From an uncultured Chlorobiaceae bacterium (lineage in GTDB: Bacteria > Bacteroidota > Chlorobiia > Chlorobiales > Chlorobiaceae), in NCBI GenBank assembly GCA_903994525.1, contig CAJEXW010000024.1, forward strand, positions 1-33,381: DNA of 33,381 bases, in the 5' to 3' direction. Made by a program: the position numbers and the translations under genes. The notes under the pieces were generated by a model. That model saw only the letters and a program-made list of their open reading frames with translations. It made no database searches and was not told where the DNA came from. Of the stretch, positions 16,731 through 25,294 are shown in pieces; position 1 is the stretch's first letter; every line of letters starts with the position of its first letter.

Positions 16731-17053
16731 GCGATACATCATTAAAAACAATCAGCCTGGACGAGGTTATCGATAAACACATCGGAAAACCTGGCACACC
16801 AAAGCGTAACGCATTTGAAAACGAATTACGGCTTGACTTGCTCGGTGATGCTATTAGGCAAGCAAGAAAAGAGCGTCATCTGACACAAGAAGAACTTGGT
16901 CTGTTGGTTGGTGTAAAGAAAGCGCAAATCTCCAAGTTAGAAAACAGCCTGACGGACGCTCGTTTTGAAACAATTATTAAAGTGTTTAAAGCATTGAACG
17001 CCAAGGTTAATTTTAATGTTGAATTACTCAATCAGACAGTTACACTTGCCTGA
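16727..17053 (+). CDS. XRE-family antitoxin
   Basis: A 108-residue helix-turn-helix protein that should neutralise the RelE-like toxin and repress the operon. The HTH is DAIRQARKERHLTQEELGLLVGVKKAQISKLENS (about residues 43-76). The N-terminal 40 residues (SLDEVIDKHIGKPGTPKRNAFENELRLDLL) are the segment usually involved in toxin binding or DNA spacing. It overlaps the toxin stop by four bases. The tail FKALNAKVNFNVELL ends without an extra domain. Confident as an HTH antitoxin by motif and by context. Confidence 0.92.
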   Translation: MSDTSLKTISLDEVIDKHIGKPGTPKRNAFENELRLDLLGDAIRQARKERHLTQEELGLLVGVKKAQISKLENSLTDARFETIIKVFKALNAKVNFNVELLNQTVTLA

Positions 17054-17087
17054 CATCAATCCCAAGCAACTCTTACCTTTATGACCT

Positions 17088-17243
17088 ATGAAGACAACAG
17101 CCAAGAAAACGTTTGACGCAGTACAGTTTATGCGTGAACAACGAGAGAAATTGAGTGAAAAGCTCTCCAAAATGACAAAAGAGGAGATTGACGAGTATTT
17201 CAGAAAGAAGAAACTGGAAAGTTCAATAAAGCCCAGTGCATAA
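17088..17243 (+). CDS. Short orphan antitoxin-like protein
   Basis: A 51-residue charged helical protein: it starts MKTTAKKTFDAVQFMREQRE, continues EKLSKMTKEEIDEYFRKK, and ends KPSA. It has the composition and size of small VapB-type antitoxins, and the FDAVQFMREQR and MTKEEIxEYF segments recur, as I recall, in short antitoxin-like proteins of this phylum. It begins 35 bp after the XRE gene, in the same direction. No toxin frame follows: the next 100 bp are empty and then come repeat remnants. So it seems to have lost its partner, or to act with a remote one. Confidence 0.55.
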   Translation: MKTTAKKTFDAVQFMREQREKLSEKLSKMTKEEIDEYFRKKKLESSIKPSA

Positions 17244-17347
17244 CAAAGGCTATAACCAATGGCGGGTTTTGAAACGTTGTTGCCCGCACGGCTCACCGAG
17301 GTGGTGCCAACTTGGGTGATGCCCGACTTTATGGGGATAAAAAACTA

Positions 17348-17534
17348 TACTCATCACGATATTGATTGTACACCTGAACCAGATTCATCTCATCAAGCTC
17401 AGTTGATGTGAACTGCTCGCCACTCTCATTGCAAAGAAAAAGTGGTATTGCACGGTTTACTCTTTTTTACGAAAGAGCATGGCCCTTTTTTCTCGCTTCA
17501 GGGTCATCTCCCCTCCTGTAACGGGACTTCTCAT
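17348..17534 (-). pseudogene. Decayed 5' fragment of a Panacea antitoxin
   Basis: The minus-strand frame starts at the ATG at 17534, one base after the rhuM stop, and reads MRSPVTGGEMTLKREKRAM. It then meets a TAA where copy A has a tyrosine TAT (LFRKKE-stop). A 1-nt deletion follows, and homology ends after about 60 codons. The HTH and the Panacea domain are gone. Position relative to rhuM is exactly that of antitoxin to toxin in the intact pair. Confidence 0.8.
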
Positions 17535-17547
17535 CTTACTCTTTTTT
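17348..17547. repeat. Direct repeat copy B
   Basis: Second copy of the 201-bp sequence at 15201-15401, in the same orientation about 2.15 kb away. Its right edge lies inside the last codons of rhuM, so rhuM and the frameshifted toxin end in the same few codons. Its left edge has no recognisable element. Confidence 0.85.
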
Positions 17548-18546
17548 GAAGAGTTGTTTGATATCCCGCTCAAGTTCCCGTAGGCTCTCTTCCTGCTGCG
17601 GCTGTTTCTGGGCCTCTCTGTACCTGTCGTATTCCTGCGCCGACTTTTCGAGTGCTGTCTGGTGACTGAGTTTACCGGCGTGGGTGAGCAATTCGCGACC
17701 ATTGCGCTGAATCATTGAATCCAGACGCTGAATCCAGTCTTTCATGTACGTCGGCGTTCGCTGCTGCACCATCACCTCCGCAAAAGCAAGGTATTGCTCC
17801 ACCAGCAAACCAAGCAGTTTAATTTCATCTTCATTCAGATAATTTTTCGCAACGCTCACATCACCCTTGCGAACAGGAACCCCCGTTTTGTCAAAGGATT
17901 GCATACCCATCAGCGGCAGTGAAGCATCAGCGCGACGATACACCAGTTCCACTGCTGTCTGCTGACTGATTGCCCATAGCAACTTGTTCTGCACCACCCT
18001 GAAAAATTCAATGGTGCTTTCAGCTCTGGAATCATAGTCAATGCTGGTCGTGTAGATATCCTTGATCTTCTGGTAAAAGAAACGTTCCGACAACCGGATT
18101 TCACGGATACGCTCCTGCAGCTCCGTAAAGTAGTTCATCGAACTGCCGCTCTTGAACCGCTCATCATTCAGCGCAAAACCTTTGACGATATATTCCCTGA
18201 GCCGCTGGGTGGCCCAGATGCGGAAACGCGTGCCTTGTTGCGATTTTACCCGGTAGCCAACTGAGATGATGATGTCCAGATTGTAGTACTGAACATCTTT
18301 GGACTGAGTTTTTCCTTCAATAGCACCATGCCGAGTGGTTGTCCGGAAATTCCGGACAACCACCGTATCATCCAGTTCGCCCTCACTGAAAATGTTACGA
18401 ATGTGCTCCGATATGGTCTTTTTGCTCTTGCCGAACAGCTCTGCCATGTGTGCCTGCGTCAGCCAGACCGTTTCCTCTTCGAGCCGTACATCTATTTTTA
18501 TTCTACCGTCCGGGGCCTGGTAGATAAGCAGTTCAGAGCTGTTCAT
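17536..18546 (-). CDS. rhuM: RhuM-family protein
   Basis: A 336-residue member of the RhuM family, named from a Salmonella pathogenicity-island gene and often found inside type I restriction loci. The conserved start LLIYQAPDGRIKIDVRLEEETVWLTQAHMAELFGKSKKTISEHI (about residues 7-50) contains a helix-turn-helix. DVQYYNLDIIISVGYRVKSQQGTRFRIWATQRLREYIVKGFALNDERF (about 84-130) is the family core. The molecular role is not established. It is the last intact gene of the minus-strand block, 64 bp after the PIN gene. Its final FKKE codons coincide with repeat copy B. A 29-bp near-perfect palindrome lies in its coding sequence at 18335-18363. Confidence 0.9.
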   Translation of the reverse strand: MNSSELLIYQAPDGRIKIDVRLEEETVWLTQAHMAELFGKSKKTISEHIRNIFSEGELDDTVVVRNFRTTTRHGAIEGKTQSKDVQYYNLDIIISVGYRVKSQQGTRFRIWATQRLREYIVKGFALNDERFKSGSSMNYFTELQERIREIRLSERFFYQKIKDIYTTSIDYDSRAESTIEFFRVVQNKLLWAISQQTAVELVYRRADASLPLMGMQSFDKTGVPVRKGDVSVAKNYLNEDEIKLLGLLVEQYLAFAEVMVQQRTPTYMKDWIQRLDSMIQRNGRELLTHAGKLSHQTALEKSAQEYDRYREAQKQPQQEESLRELERDIKQLFKKE

Positions 18547-18610
18547 GTAACGTGTACAGAAAAAAGGTGCAACTCTTCCTCAGATTGTTTAATCCAAAAG
18601 TGATGGCGGT

Positions 18611-19234
18611 TCATCTTGTCACCAGTCTTCCCTGAGTACGTGCAGCCTGAATGACGTTTTGATTTGCGGTGAAAACACGAATACCGGAAACAGTTGTAAA
18701 ATCGCCGTCATCAGTGATGACTTGCGACACTCCATGGCTTCGCATAGACTCAAGAATAAAGAGGTCATATCCATCCACCTGTTCCGTCTGTAAACGATGA
18801 AGTGCTGTCATAACTGTTGCATTGTCAATGCTGACAACCAACAGATCAGCAAGTGTACGAACAAGACGATACGCCGCCTGAATTTCCGCATTCACTCGTA
18901 TCCTCTCAACCGACAAATTATGGCGATAATCTTTTGGTTTTATACTACCATGAGCTGCTTCATATATCTCTCGCTCAACCTTTTCGATCAGATGAGCCAA
19001 CTCCGCAAGAGTGAGACCCGATTGAAATATTTTAGCCCCTGCACCAAGAACTGCATTGGTATAACCGGGGTAATGAGAAGTCTGATAGTACGCTGGAGGA
19101 TGTGCACCAAAGCTTGCTCGAGAATATGTCATCCAGTACCAAACATTGGTATCCACCAAAAACACATCCTCAGATTTTGGGGTATCGCTCCTGAGATCCA
19201 CCACTTCGGCCCGTATGAGATAATTGATCGCCAT
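18611..19234 (-). CDS. PIN-domain protein (putative ribonuclease) of the HATPase-STAS-PIN triad
   Basis: A 207-residue protein with PIN-fold hallmarks: VFLVDTNVWYW (first Asp near residue 29), SGLTLAELAHLIE (Glu), DGYDLFILESMRSHGVSQVITDDGDF (later Asp residues) and a closing IRVFTAN strand. The four acidic positions needed for metal-dependent RNA cleavage all seem to be present. It is longer than VapC (about 130) because of an insert around residues 35-95 (AHPPAYYQTSHYPGYTNAVLGAG). The ATG at 19234 shares one base with the STAS gene stop (TGATG), indicating tight coupling. No VapB-like antitoxin is adjacent, so control is more likely through the STAS/HATPase pair. Confident as PIN; function inferred. 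Confidence 0.8.
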   Translation of the reverse strand: MAINYLIRAEVVDLRSDTPKSEDVFLVDTNVWYWMTYSRASFGAHPPAYYQTSHYPGYTNAVLGAGAKIFQSGLTLAELAHLIEKVEREIYEAAHGSIKPKDYRHNLSVERIRVNAEIQAAYRLVRTLADLLVVSIDNATVMTALHRLQTEQVDGYDLFILESMRSHGVSQVITDDGDFTTVSGIRVFTANQNVIQAARTQGRLVTR

Positions 19235-19584
19235 CAATCTGATTCCCTGGCCTGTTGCTCCAGAATGTCATCAACTATTTTCTGGTAATCCTTGTCACCG
19301 TGATACTGCGCAGCATTTTCGATAACCCGATCAACAACCATGCTCCCTGATTCATTGAGATTTTCAATGATCAGTAGCCGTCGCAACTCATCTTCAGATA
19401 TATCGTTAAGTAATTGGCCTATAGCAAAATTAAAAAAAGGTGAAGCAAACTGGCTTACCCCATTAAAATCAAGCGTAATAGTCTCACCGCTTTTTAACAA
19501 TCCGTGAATTACTTCATAAATCTTCTGCCCATCTTCCTTGATGATGCAGCGCGGGCCAACCCACTCCTTTATAGATAGCTTCAT
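19234..19584 (-). CDS. STAS-like (DUF4325-type) protein
   Basis: A 116-residue protein with ITLDFNGVSQFASPFFNFAIGQLL (about residues 36-59), the core of the STAS-like DUF4325 family, related in fold to anti-anti-sigma factors. A Ser/Thr at the loop (SQFASPFF) is the usual site of phosphorylation in this fold. The N-terminus MKLSIKEWVGPRCIIKEDGQKI and a helical C-terminus complete it. It lies 20 bp after the HATPase gene and overlaps the PIN start, so it is the middle gene of a three-gene unit. By analogy with SpoIIAA/SpoIIAB, the ATPase could phosphorylate it to switch binding. That is inference. Confidence 0.75.
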   Translation of the reverse strand: MKLSIKEWVGPRCIIKEDGQKIYEVIHGLLKSGETITLDFNGVSQFASPFFNFAIGQLLNDISEDELRRLLIIENLNESGSMVVDRVIENAAQYHGDKDYQKIVDDILEQQARESD

Positions 19585-19604
19585 GATTCTCCTCTCATTT
19601 TAAA

Positions 19605-20492
19605 CTACTCCTCAGCCTCATCGTAAAATCGGTATAGCTTTTCGTCGCAACGCAGGGTAATATGGACAACTGTTCCCTGAAACGAAATAGAGCAATTATC
19701 AAACCGTTCGCCCTCTTTATCGATTATCGCATATCCGTCATTACTGTAAACCTCAAGTTTCCCCTGATTGATGCGAACAAAATCCTTCAGCAGATCCAAA
19801 CCAAGTCCACGGGCAACCCCGCCCATACTGGTGGTATTACCCCGTTCAAAGGCCCATTTCATACAATCAGCACCAGAAAGTTTTGAAACACGAGCTTCAT
19901 CAACGAACTGGCTTAAAAATGCCTTCACCTTCGCAGGAATACCACGCCCAAAATCAACAACGGTCAGAATCAAATCGTTGCGATGCCGAAAATGCTGACC
20001 ACAGGTAAAAACCCCGACCTCCGTACCGCTATGTTCGAAGGCGTTGCTATAAATTTCCCACATCCGGCCTGAAATGGCATCGCGCAAGCGGTCGGTGACA
20101 TTCACCCACTTACCAATCCAACTGAAGGTCAAATAATCCATAATTTCGTTCATATCAGGTTCCATTTCTTCCCGATATGGAATCGAATGGCCAGACCAAG
20201 CTTTTGCATTGTAACCAAAATTTCCGGCAAAGCCATTCTGACAAAGATTAGCCCGCACTGAATTACTTCGAAGAGTATCCCAATCAAAAATCACCGAACC
20301 CCCAAGCGATTCGATAAGCCGGGCAAAACCTCCAAGAAAAGCTACCGCATTAGAGCGCAGAAACCTGCAACTGGAAAAATCGAAACGGACATCTTCAAAA
20401 AGCCCATTGACCTGGTTACTCATCTCAAAAAGTTGCTGAAAGTCTTCCGGGGTATCATTCAGTGTTGGTATCTGGATAATCTTTTGAGTCAT
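19605..20492 (-). CDS. GHKL ATPase with N-terminal STAS-like half (HATPase_c)
   Basis: A 295-residue protein. Residues 30-70 (FDFSSCRFLRSNAVAFLGGFARLI) look like a STAS-like fold. Residues 140-285 are a Bergerat ATP-binding domain: N-box WEIYSNAFEHSG (Asn150), G1 VVDFGRGIP (Asp180), G2 GVARGLGLDLLKDFV (225-239) and GTVVHITL. No phospho-acceptor histidine or transmembrane segment is seen, so it is closer to anti-sigma kinases (SpoIIAB/RsbW) or to GHKL ATPases than to sensor kinases. It is the first gene of the triad. It lies 148 bp after hsdS on the same strand. No promoter stands out in that gap, though AT-rich sequence is present. Confidence 0.82.
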   Translation of the reverse strand: MTQKIIQIPTLNDTPEDFQQLFEMSNQVNGLFEDVRFDFSSCRFLRSNAVAFLGGFARLIESLGGSVIFDWDTLRSNSVRANLCQNGFAGNFGYNAKAWSGHSIPYREEMEPDMNEIMDYLTFSWIGKWVNVTDRLRDAISGRMWEIYSNAFEHSGTEVGVFTCGQHFRHRNDLILTVVDFGRGIPAKVKAFLSQFVDEARVSKLSGADCMKWAFERGNTTSMGGVARGLGLDLLKDFVRINQGKLEVYSNDGYAIIDKEGERFDNCSISFQGTVVHITLRCDEKLYRFYDEAEE

Positions 20493-20640
20493 TTTTCATT
20501 ATTTTCCAGAGAACATGAGCAAACCAGACTCGCAAATATACATCTTTTTCACACTTTCAATAAAATCCAACGAAAAAAGAAAGCCTGCATTAGCTTTTTT
20601 TCTGGCGCAGTCGCAATGATGGTGACCTCGTAACAATTTC

Positions 20641-21477
20641 TCACATCAGGGACATGACGGCATTGAGCAGAACGGATTGTTTGCTTTCTCGCTCAGCTCG
20701 CAGCTTTTCCAGTTCATCGCAACGCGCCATGAGTTGGTCGATTTTGGCGACTATGCGTTTCTGTTCGGCAAGGGGAGGAAGTGGATGAATACTTTTCACC
20801 GCATCATCGGTTCCAAGTCTTGGCATTTTCACCCCATACATCAGACTGTCTACATGAGTTAAAAATGTCGGCCGTTTCAATAGCCCCCTCAAAAACTGAG
20901 AATCAATGGCACTTAATGGAACAATGGGAATAATTTCTGTTGTACAAACACCATCTGCATCAGCAACTACAACTTTGTTGAGATATGGACGCAGTTTTCC
21001 GTAAAGGACATCGCCCTTTTGAAAAGTTGACTTTGTTGATGTAGAAAGTCGCTCAGAATATTTTGCCCTGTAGATAATTCGAGACGTATCTTTTTCAATA
21101 TCTTCAAGATCCAAAAGCCATGTATCAACCGCAATTTCTCCTGAAGTACTATTTTTCCTGCCATTATAGTCGCTCACTTGCCCCAGCCTAACCCACTCCC
21201 ATCCAACTGGCAACTCATAAGGCACATCTTCAGGTTTTATATCGGGTAACGGTTTTTGCTCCCTGATCTTTCCCGCTTTCACCAGCTTCCGTTTCTCCGC
21301 TTCAATATCCTTCAGCAGTTCACTTGCAGGCTGGTCATTCGGGTCTTGCGGAACCAGTTTACCCTGCATGGCAAGGGTTAAAATCAGCTCACGCAGTTTT
21401 TTGATGCCATCTGGTGCGGCAAAGGCGATATCGAAATGCTGTTCGAGCAGTGCCCTGCTCATGTCCTGTTCATTCAT
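20641..21477 (-). CDS. hsdS: Type I restriction specificity subunit, half-size (HsdS)
   Basis: A 278-residue protein with only one target recognition domain (TRD). The order is an N-terminal conserved segment (SRALLEQHFDIAFAAPDGIKKLREL, LAMQGKLVPQDPNDQPASELL), a TRD from about residue 92 (WEWVRLGQVSDYNGR) to 230, then a helical spacer (LPPLAEQKRIVAKIDQLMARCDELEKLRAE). Full HsdS proteins are about 400-450 residues with two TRDs, so this is a half-S. Half-S subunits can pair to read a symmetric site, so it may be active. The alternative is 3' truncation, as the protein stops right after the spacer (SVLLNAVMSLM). It determines the DNA target of the complex with HsdM/HsdR. Confidence 0.88.
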   Translation of the reverse strand: MNEQDMSRALLEQHFDIAFAAPDGIKKLRELILTLAMQGKLVPQDPNDQPASELLKDIEAEKRKLVKAGKIREQKPLPDIKPEDVPYELPVGWEWVRLGQVSDYNGRKNSTSGEIAVDTWLLDLEDIEKDTSRIIYRAKYSERLSTSTKSTFQKGDVLYGKLRPYLNKVVVADADGVCTTEIIPIVPLSAIDSQFLRGLLKRPTFLTHVDSLMYGVKMPRLGTDDAVKSIHPLPPLAEQKRIVAKIDQLMARCDELEKLRAERESKQSVLLNAVMSLM

Positions 21478-21610
21478 TAATTCCCTTCACCACAGTTTCT
21501 CCCACAGTCTTCACCACAGCAACCCGTAACGGTTTTATCCACTGAGTGACGGAGTGAGCCTTTGACTGGCTCCTCATGGTTCTTGTTTCAACGACGTTTG
21601 TTTCCATCCT

Positions 21611-23074
21611 TCAGTTCCCTCCCAATGCCTGCATCAGTTCCTGCTTCAGCGCAGCTTGAGCGGCTTCAAGCTTACGAGTAATGTCAAGATACTCCTCCAT
21701 CAGCTCTTCAGGGTCGCGATGGTTCACCGCCACTTCGTGGGGGTTTTTGCAATCGAGCTTGTAGTTGCGTGCGGCAATCTCTTCAACCGTAACCTTCCAG
21801 GCATATTCGTCAGCTTTGCGCCCCTCGCGCTCCGCACTTCCCCACCACGCTTTTTCGCGGTCAAACTCCTGGATGGTCAGCGGTCTGGTGCGTGAGTAGG
21901 CCTTGTAGCCTTCTGGATAGGGGTGTTCAAAGAACCAGAGTTCTTTTGTCGGGCCGCCCTTTTCGAAAAAGAGGATGTTGGTCGAAATGCTGGTGTAGGG
22001 GCTGAAAACACCTTTCGGCAATCGGACGATGGTATGCAGGTTGAACTCTTCAAGCAGCTCCCGCTTCAGGTTGGTTTTGACTCCCTCGCCAAAGAGAAAA
22101 CCGTCGGGCAGAACCACGGCAGCCCGGCCACCGCCCGGCTTAAGTCGGTGCATGATCATCGCCATAAAGAGGTCGGCAGTTTCGCGGGTCTGGTACTTTT
22201 TGGGGAAGTTGTTTTCAATGCCGTCCTCTTCCATACCCCCGAAAGGCGGATTGGTGACGATAATATCGACACGCTCTTTCGGGCCATAGTCCTTGAGCGG
22301 ACGGCTGAGGGTGTTGTCGTGACGGATGTTGGTGGGCACGTCAATACCATGCAGCATCATGTTGGTGAGGGCGAGCATGTGCGGCAGGGGCTTCTTTTCC
22401 ACTCCGTGAATGCTCTCCTGCAAACTCTTCAGATCGTCGGCGTTGTTTACCTGCTCTTTGAGGTGTTCGATGGTGTTGGTGAGGAAGCCACCGGTGCCGC
22501 AGGCGGGATCGAGCACCGATTCACCCAGTTGGGGGTTGAGCGTCTCCACCATAAACCGGGTAACGGCACGAGGAGTGTAGTATTCGCCGGCATTACCGGC
22601 AGACTGCAAGTCAGCAAGAATCTTTTCGTAGATGTCGTTGAAGAGGTGGCGGTCGCTGGAGGAGTTGAAATCGACCTCCTCTTCAATGGTGTTGATCACC
22701 TGACGGAGCAGGGTGCCGGACTTCATGTAGTTGTAGGCATCCTCAAAGACCGAACCGATCACCCTGCCGTGTGGCGACACCCCGGCAACGTAAGCCAGAC
22801 GCTTGAGTGAGGGAAAAAGCTCATTATTGACAAAGTCGATCAGCTCCTCTCCGGTCACTCCTTCGGGATCTTTTGCCCAACTCTGCCAGCGATACCGGCT
22901 CTGAAGCGGGGTTTTATAATCCGGTATGGTAAGCTGCCACTCCTCCTCACGATCGTTGAATATTTTCAGAAAAAGCAGCCAGACGATCTGGCTGATGCGC
23001 TGGGCATCGCCATCGACACCAACATCCTTGCGCATGATGTCCTGTATGGTTTTGATCAGGGTTCCGATCGGCAT
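21611..23074 (-). CDS. hsdM: Type I restriction-modification methyltransferase subunit (HsdM)
   Basis: A 487-residue N6-adenine methyltransferase subunit. An N-terminal helical domain (IGTLIKTIQDIMRKDVGVDGD, SQIVWLLFLKIFNDREEEW) precedes the catalytic domain, with SAM-binding motif DPACGTGGF (189-197) and catalytic NPPF (275-278). C-terminal helices (DITRKLEAAQAALKQELM) contact HsdS. All parts are intact, so methylation could persist even though the restriction subunit is broken. It starts 12 bp after the hsdR stop and is followed after 133 bp by hsdS, in the standard R-M-S order. Confidence 0.96.
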   Translation of the reverse strand: MPIGTLIKTIQDIMRKDVGVDGDAQRISQIVWLLFLKIFNDREEEWQLTIPDYKTPLQSRYRWQSWAKDPEGVTGEELIDFVNNELFPSLKRLAYVAGVSPHGRVIGSVFEDAYNYMKSGTLLRQVINTIEEEVDFNSSSDRHLFNDIYEKILADLQSAGNAGEYYTPRAVTRFMVETLNPQLGESVLDPACGTGGFLTNTIEHLKEQVNNADDLKSLQESIHGVEKKPLPHMLALTNMMLHGIDVPTNIRHDNTLSRPLKDYGPKERVDIIVTNPPFGGMEEDGIENNFPKKYQTRETADLFMAMIMHRLKPGGGRAAVVLPDGFLFGEGVKTNLKRELLEEFNLHTIVRLPKGVFSPYTSISTNILFFEKGGPTKELWFFEHPYPEGYKAYSRTRPLTIQEFDREKAWWGSAEREGRKADEYAWKVTVEEIAARNYKLDCKNPHEVAVNHRDPEELMEEYLDITRKLEAAQAALKQELMQALGGN

Positions 23075-23086
23075 GGTATCTTGTTG

Positions 23087-25294
23087 TTATGCGCTGTAGA
23101 GCGCTTGTTCGAGTTCGTGCATGGCTTGCTGGTAGCTCTCAAAACCATTGAAAAGACGGATGATCTCGACCGGCGTTCCAAAGCCGGTAAAAGGAGCAAT
23201 TGAAAGTATCTGCGGCGCTTCAATATGCACAATGCCTTCGTCGGCATACTTGTCGAGAAGGGCTTCCAGCACCCGCCGCGCCTGTGCGCCATATTTGGTA
23301 AAGTAGTTGCGTTTTTTAACCTGCTCTGCCCTCTCCCTGCGGGTCAGCGGAGGTTGATCCCAGGCGATATGACAGATGAGGTCAAACGGATCGTACTCGC
23401 GGCTGATCTCTTCCGACAGTGCATCAAAAAACACCCCCTCCCGCGACAGCTCTTCAAGAATCACCTGTTTTTTCTCTGCGCTGTTCCATCGACCAAGAAA
23501 CTCTTGCAGTGAGGCGAACTCTCTCGACAAGGTTTTTCGGGTATAGTCTTTGAGCGATTCAGTAATCAATTTGCCCTCGGCATCGAAATACTGTACCCGT
23601 TCGGCAACAACCTTCACCTCAACACTATCGACCACATAGCGGCTGATTCGCGGGCCTTCATTATCGTCATTATTGGCAACATACTGCCAGTCACCGTCTT
23701 CTTCTCCAGATTCAGGATAGAGCGCCTCCTCTCCATAATCTTCATCGTCAGGCATATCCGGCGGAACCGGAGAGTCATCAGGGTTCTGAGGCGTGTAGAT
23801 CTGCACAGGATCACCGTCAAAATCCGGATCGGCGAAAAGCTCGGTGGCTTTTTTGAAATCCATGATGGTGAAATAGTATTTGCCATACTCTTCGTTGATG
23901 CGGGTGCCGCGACCGATTCTCTGCTTGAACTCCGTCATCGACAGAATGGTCTGATCGAGCACAATGAGCTTGCAGGTCTGGGCATCAACACCGGTTGACA
24001 TCAATTTGGAGGTTACGGCAATCACCGGATACGGGGAATCTGGAAAAATGAAGTTATCAAGCTCAGCCTTGCCCTCTTCACTGTCGCCGGTAATGCGGAC
24101 GACATAACGAGGATTTTTGGCAACCAGATCGCTATTTTCGTTGACCAGCGCCTGCCGCATCCGTTCGGCATGATCGATGTTTTCGCAGAAGACGATGGTT
24201 TTGTCGAAGCGGTTGGTCTGGCGGAGAAAGTCGCTGATCTTTTTGGCAACGAGGAGGGTGCGCTGCTCCAGAACCATACTTTTGTCGAAATCTTTCTGGT
24301 TGTAGATGCGGTCTTCTATTTCGTTGCCAAGTTTGTCGAGCATCCCTTTGTCAGGCCGCCACCCCTGCATATCCTTGTCAAGATCAAGACGCACCACCTT
24401 ATACGGCGCCAGAAATCCATCGTCAATACCTTTTCGGAGTGAGTAGGTGTAGATGGGCTGGCCAAAGTAATCGCTGTTGGAAATCTCTTTTGTCTCTCTG
24501 GGTGTGGCGGTGAGCCCTATCTGTGTTGCGGAAAAAAAATATTCGAGAATCTGCCGCCACACCGAGTCCTCTGCGGCGCTGCCCCGGTGGCACTCATCCA
24601 CCACAATCAGATCAAAAAAATCAGGGGTGAACTGCCGGTAGATGTTCTGCTCCTCTTCCGTACCGGTAACAGCCTGATAGAGGGAGAGGTAGATCTCGAA
24701 TGACTTGTTGATCTGCCGCTTTTTGATCTTGGTCATGGCCGACCCAAAGGGCTTGAAGTCGTTGGTTATAGTCTGGTCAACCAAAATGTTGCGATCGGCA
24801 AGAAAGAGGATTCGCTTTTTTGCCTTTGACTTCCAGAGGCGCCAGATAATCTGAAAAGCGGTAAAAGTTTTGCCGGTTCCGGTGGCCATCACCAGCAAAA
24901 TGCGCTTCTGGCCCTGCGCAATCGCCTCAATGGTTTTGTTGATGGCCAGAAACTGATAGTAGCGAGGGCTCTTGTTGCTCCCGTCGCTGTAGTAGTCTTG
25001 CGTGATCAGCCTCTCCTGCTGTCCGGTTATTCCCCGATGCGCTGACCAGCTTTGCCAGAGCTCCTCGGCAGTGGGAAACTCTTCCAGTGAGAGCTCACGC
25101 TCCATAATGCCGTCAGTGGCGATCTTGTTGTGAAAGAGAAATCCATCACCGTTGGAGCTGAAGACAAAGGGCACCTGAAGCATTTCGGCATAACCAAGCG
25201 CCTGCTGCATGCCATCGCCCAGAGAGTGGTTGTTGTCTTTGGCCTCGATGAGCGCAAGGGGAATATTGGGCTTGTAGCGGAAGTTCCAGAGCAA
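23087..25294 (-). CDS. hsdR: Type I restriction endonuclease HsdR, truncated at the N-terminus
   Basis: 735 residues remain of the motor/nuclease subunit. Just after the break come [14 protein letters not shown] (the ExK half of the nuclease motif) and [12 protein letters not shown] superfamily 2 helicase engine follows: [14 protein letters not shown] (Walker A), [31 protein letters not shown] and [13 protein letters not shown]-terminal helical region for HsdM contact closes it. The present frame starts at a TTG inside the inserted element (giving [10 protein letters not shown]). The N-terminal part, with the first catalytic acidic residue, is stranded on the other side, so cleavage is very unlikely while translocation could in principle remain. 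A TATAAT-like box in the element (25317-25312) could drive this part. Confidence 0.9.
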   Translation of the reverse strand: MLWNFRYKPNIPLALIEAKDNNHSLGDGMQQALGYAEMLQVPFVFSSNGDGFLFHNKIATDGIMERELSLEEFPTAEELWQSWSAHRGITGQQERLITQDYYSDGSNKSPRYYQFLAINKTIEAIAQGQKRILLVMATGTGKTFTAFQIIWRLWKSKAKKRILFLADRNILVDQTITNDFKPFGSAMTKIKKRQINKSFEIYLSLYQAVTGTEEEQNIYRQFTPDFFDLIVVDECHRGSAAEDSVWRQILEYFFSATQIGLTATPRETKEISNSDYFGQPIYTYSLRKGIDDGFLAPYKVVRLDLDKDMQGWRPDKGMLDKLGNEIEDRIYNQKDFDKSMVLEQRTLLVAKKISDFLRQTNRFDKTIVFCENIDHAERMRQALVNENSDLVAKNPRYVVRITGDSEEGKAELDNFIFPDSPYPVIAVTSKLMSTGVDAQTCKLIVLDQTILSMTEFKQRIGRGTRINEEYGKYYFTIMDFKKATELFADPDFDGDPVQIYTPQNPDDSPVPPDMPDDEDYGEEALYPESGEEDGDWQYVANNDDNEGPRISRYVVDSVEVKVVAERVQYFDAEGKLITESLKDYTRKTLSREFASLQEFLGRWNSAEKKQVILEELSREGVFFDALSEEISREYDPFDLICHIAWDQPPLTRRERAEQVKKRNYFTKYGAQARRVLEALLDKYADEGIVHIEAPQILSIAPFTGFGTPVEIIRLFNGFESYQQAMHELEQALYSA

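Noticed and set aside
21923..22810. A 295-codon plus-strand open frame opposite hsdM.
   Set aside because: It is the antisense shadow of the conserved hsdM codons; composition and motifs belong to hsdM.
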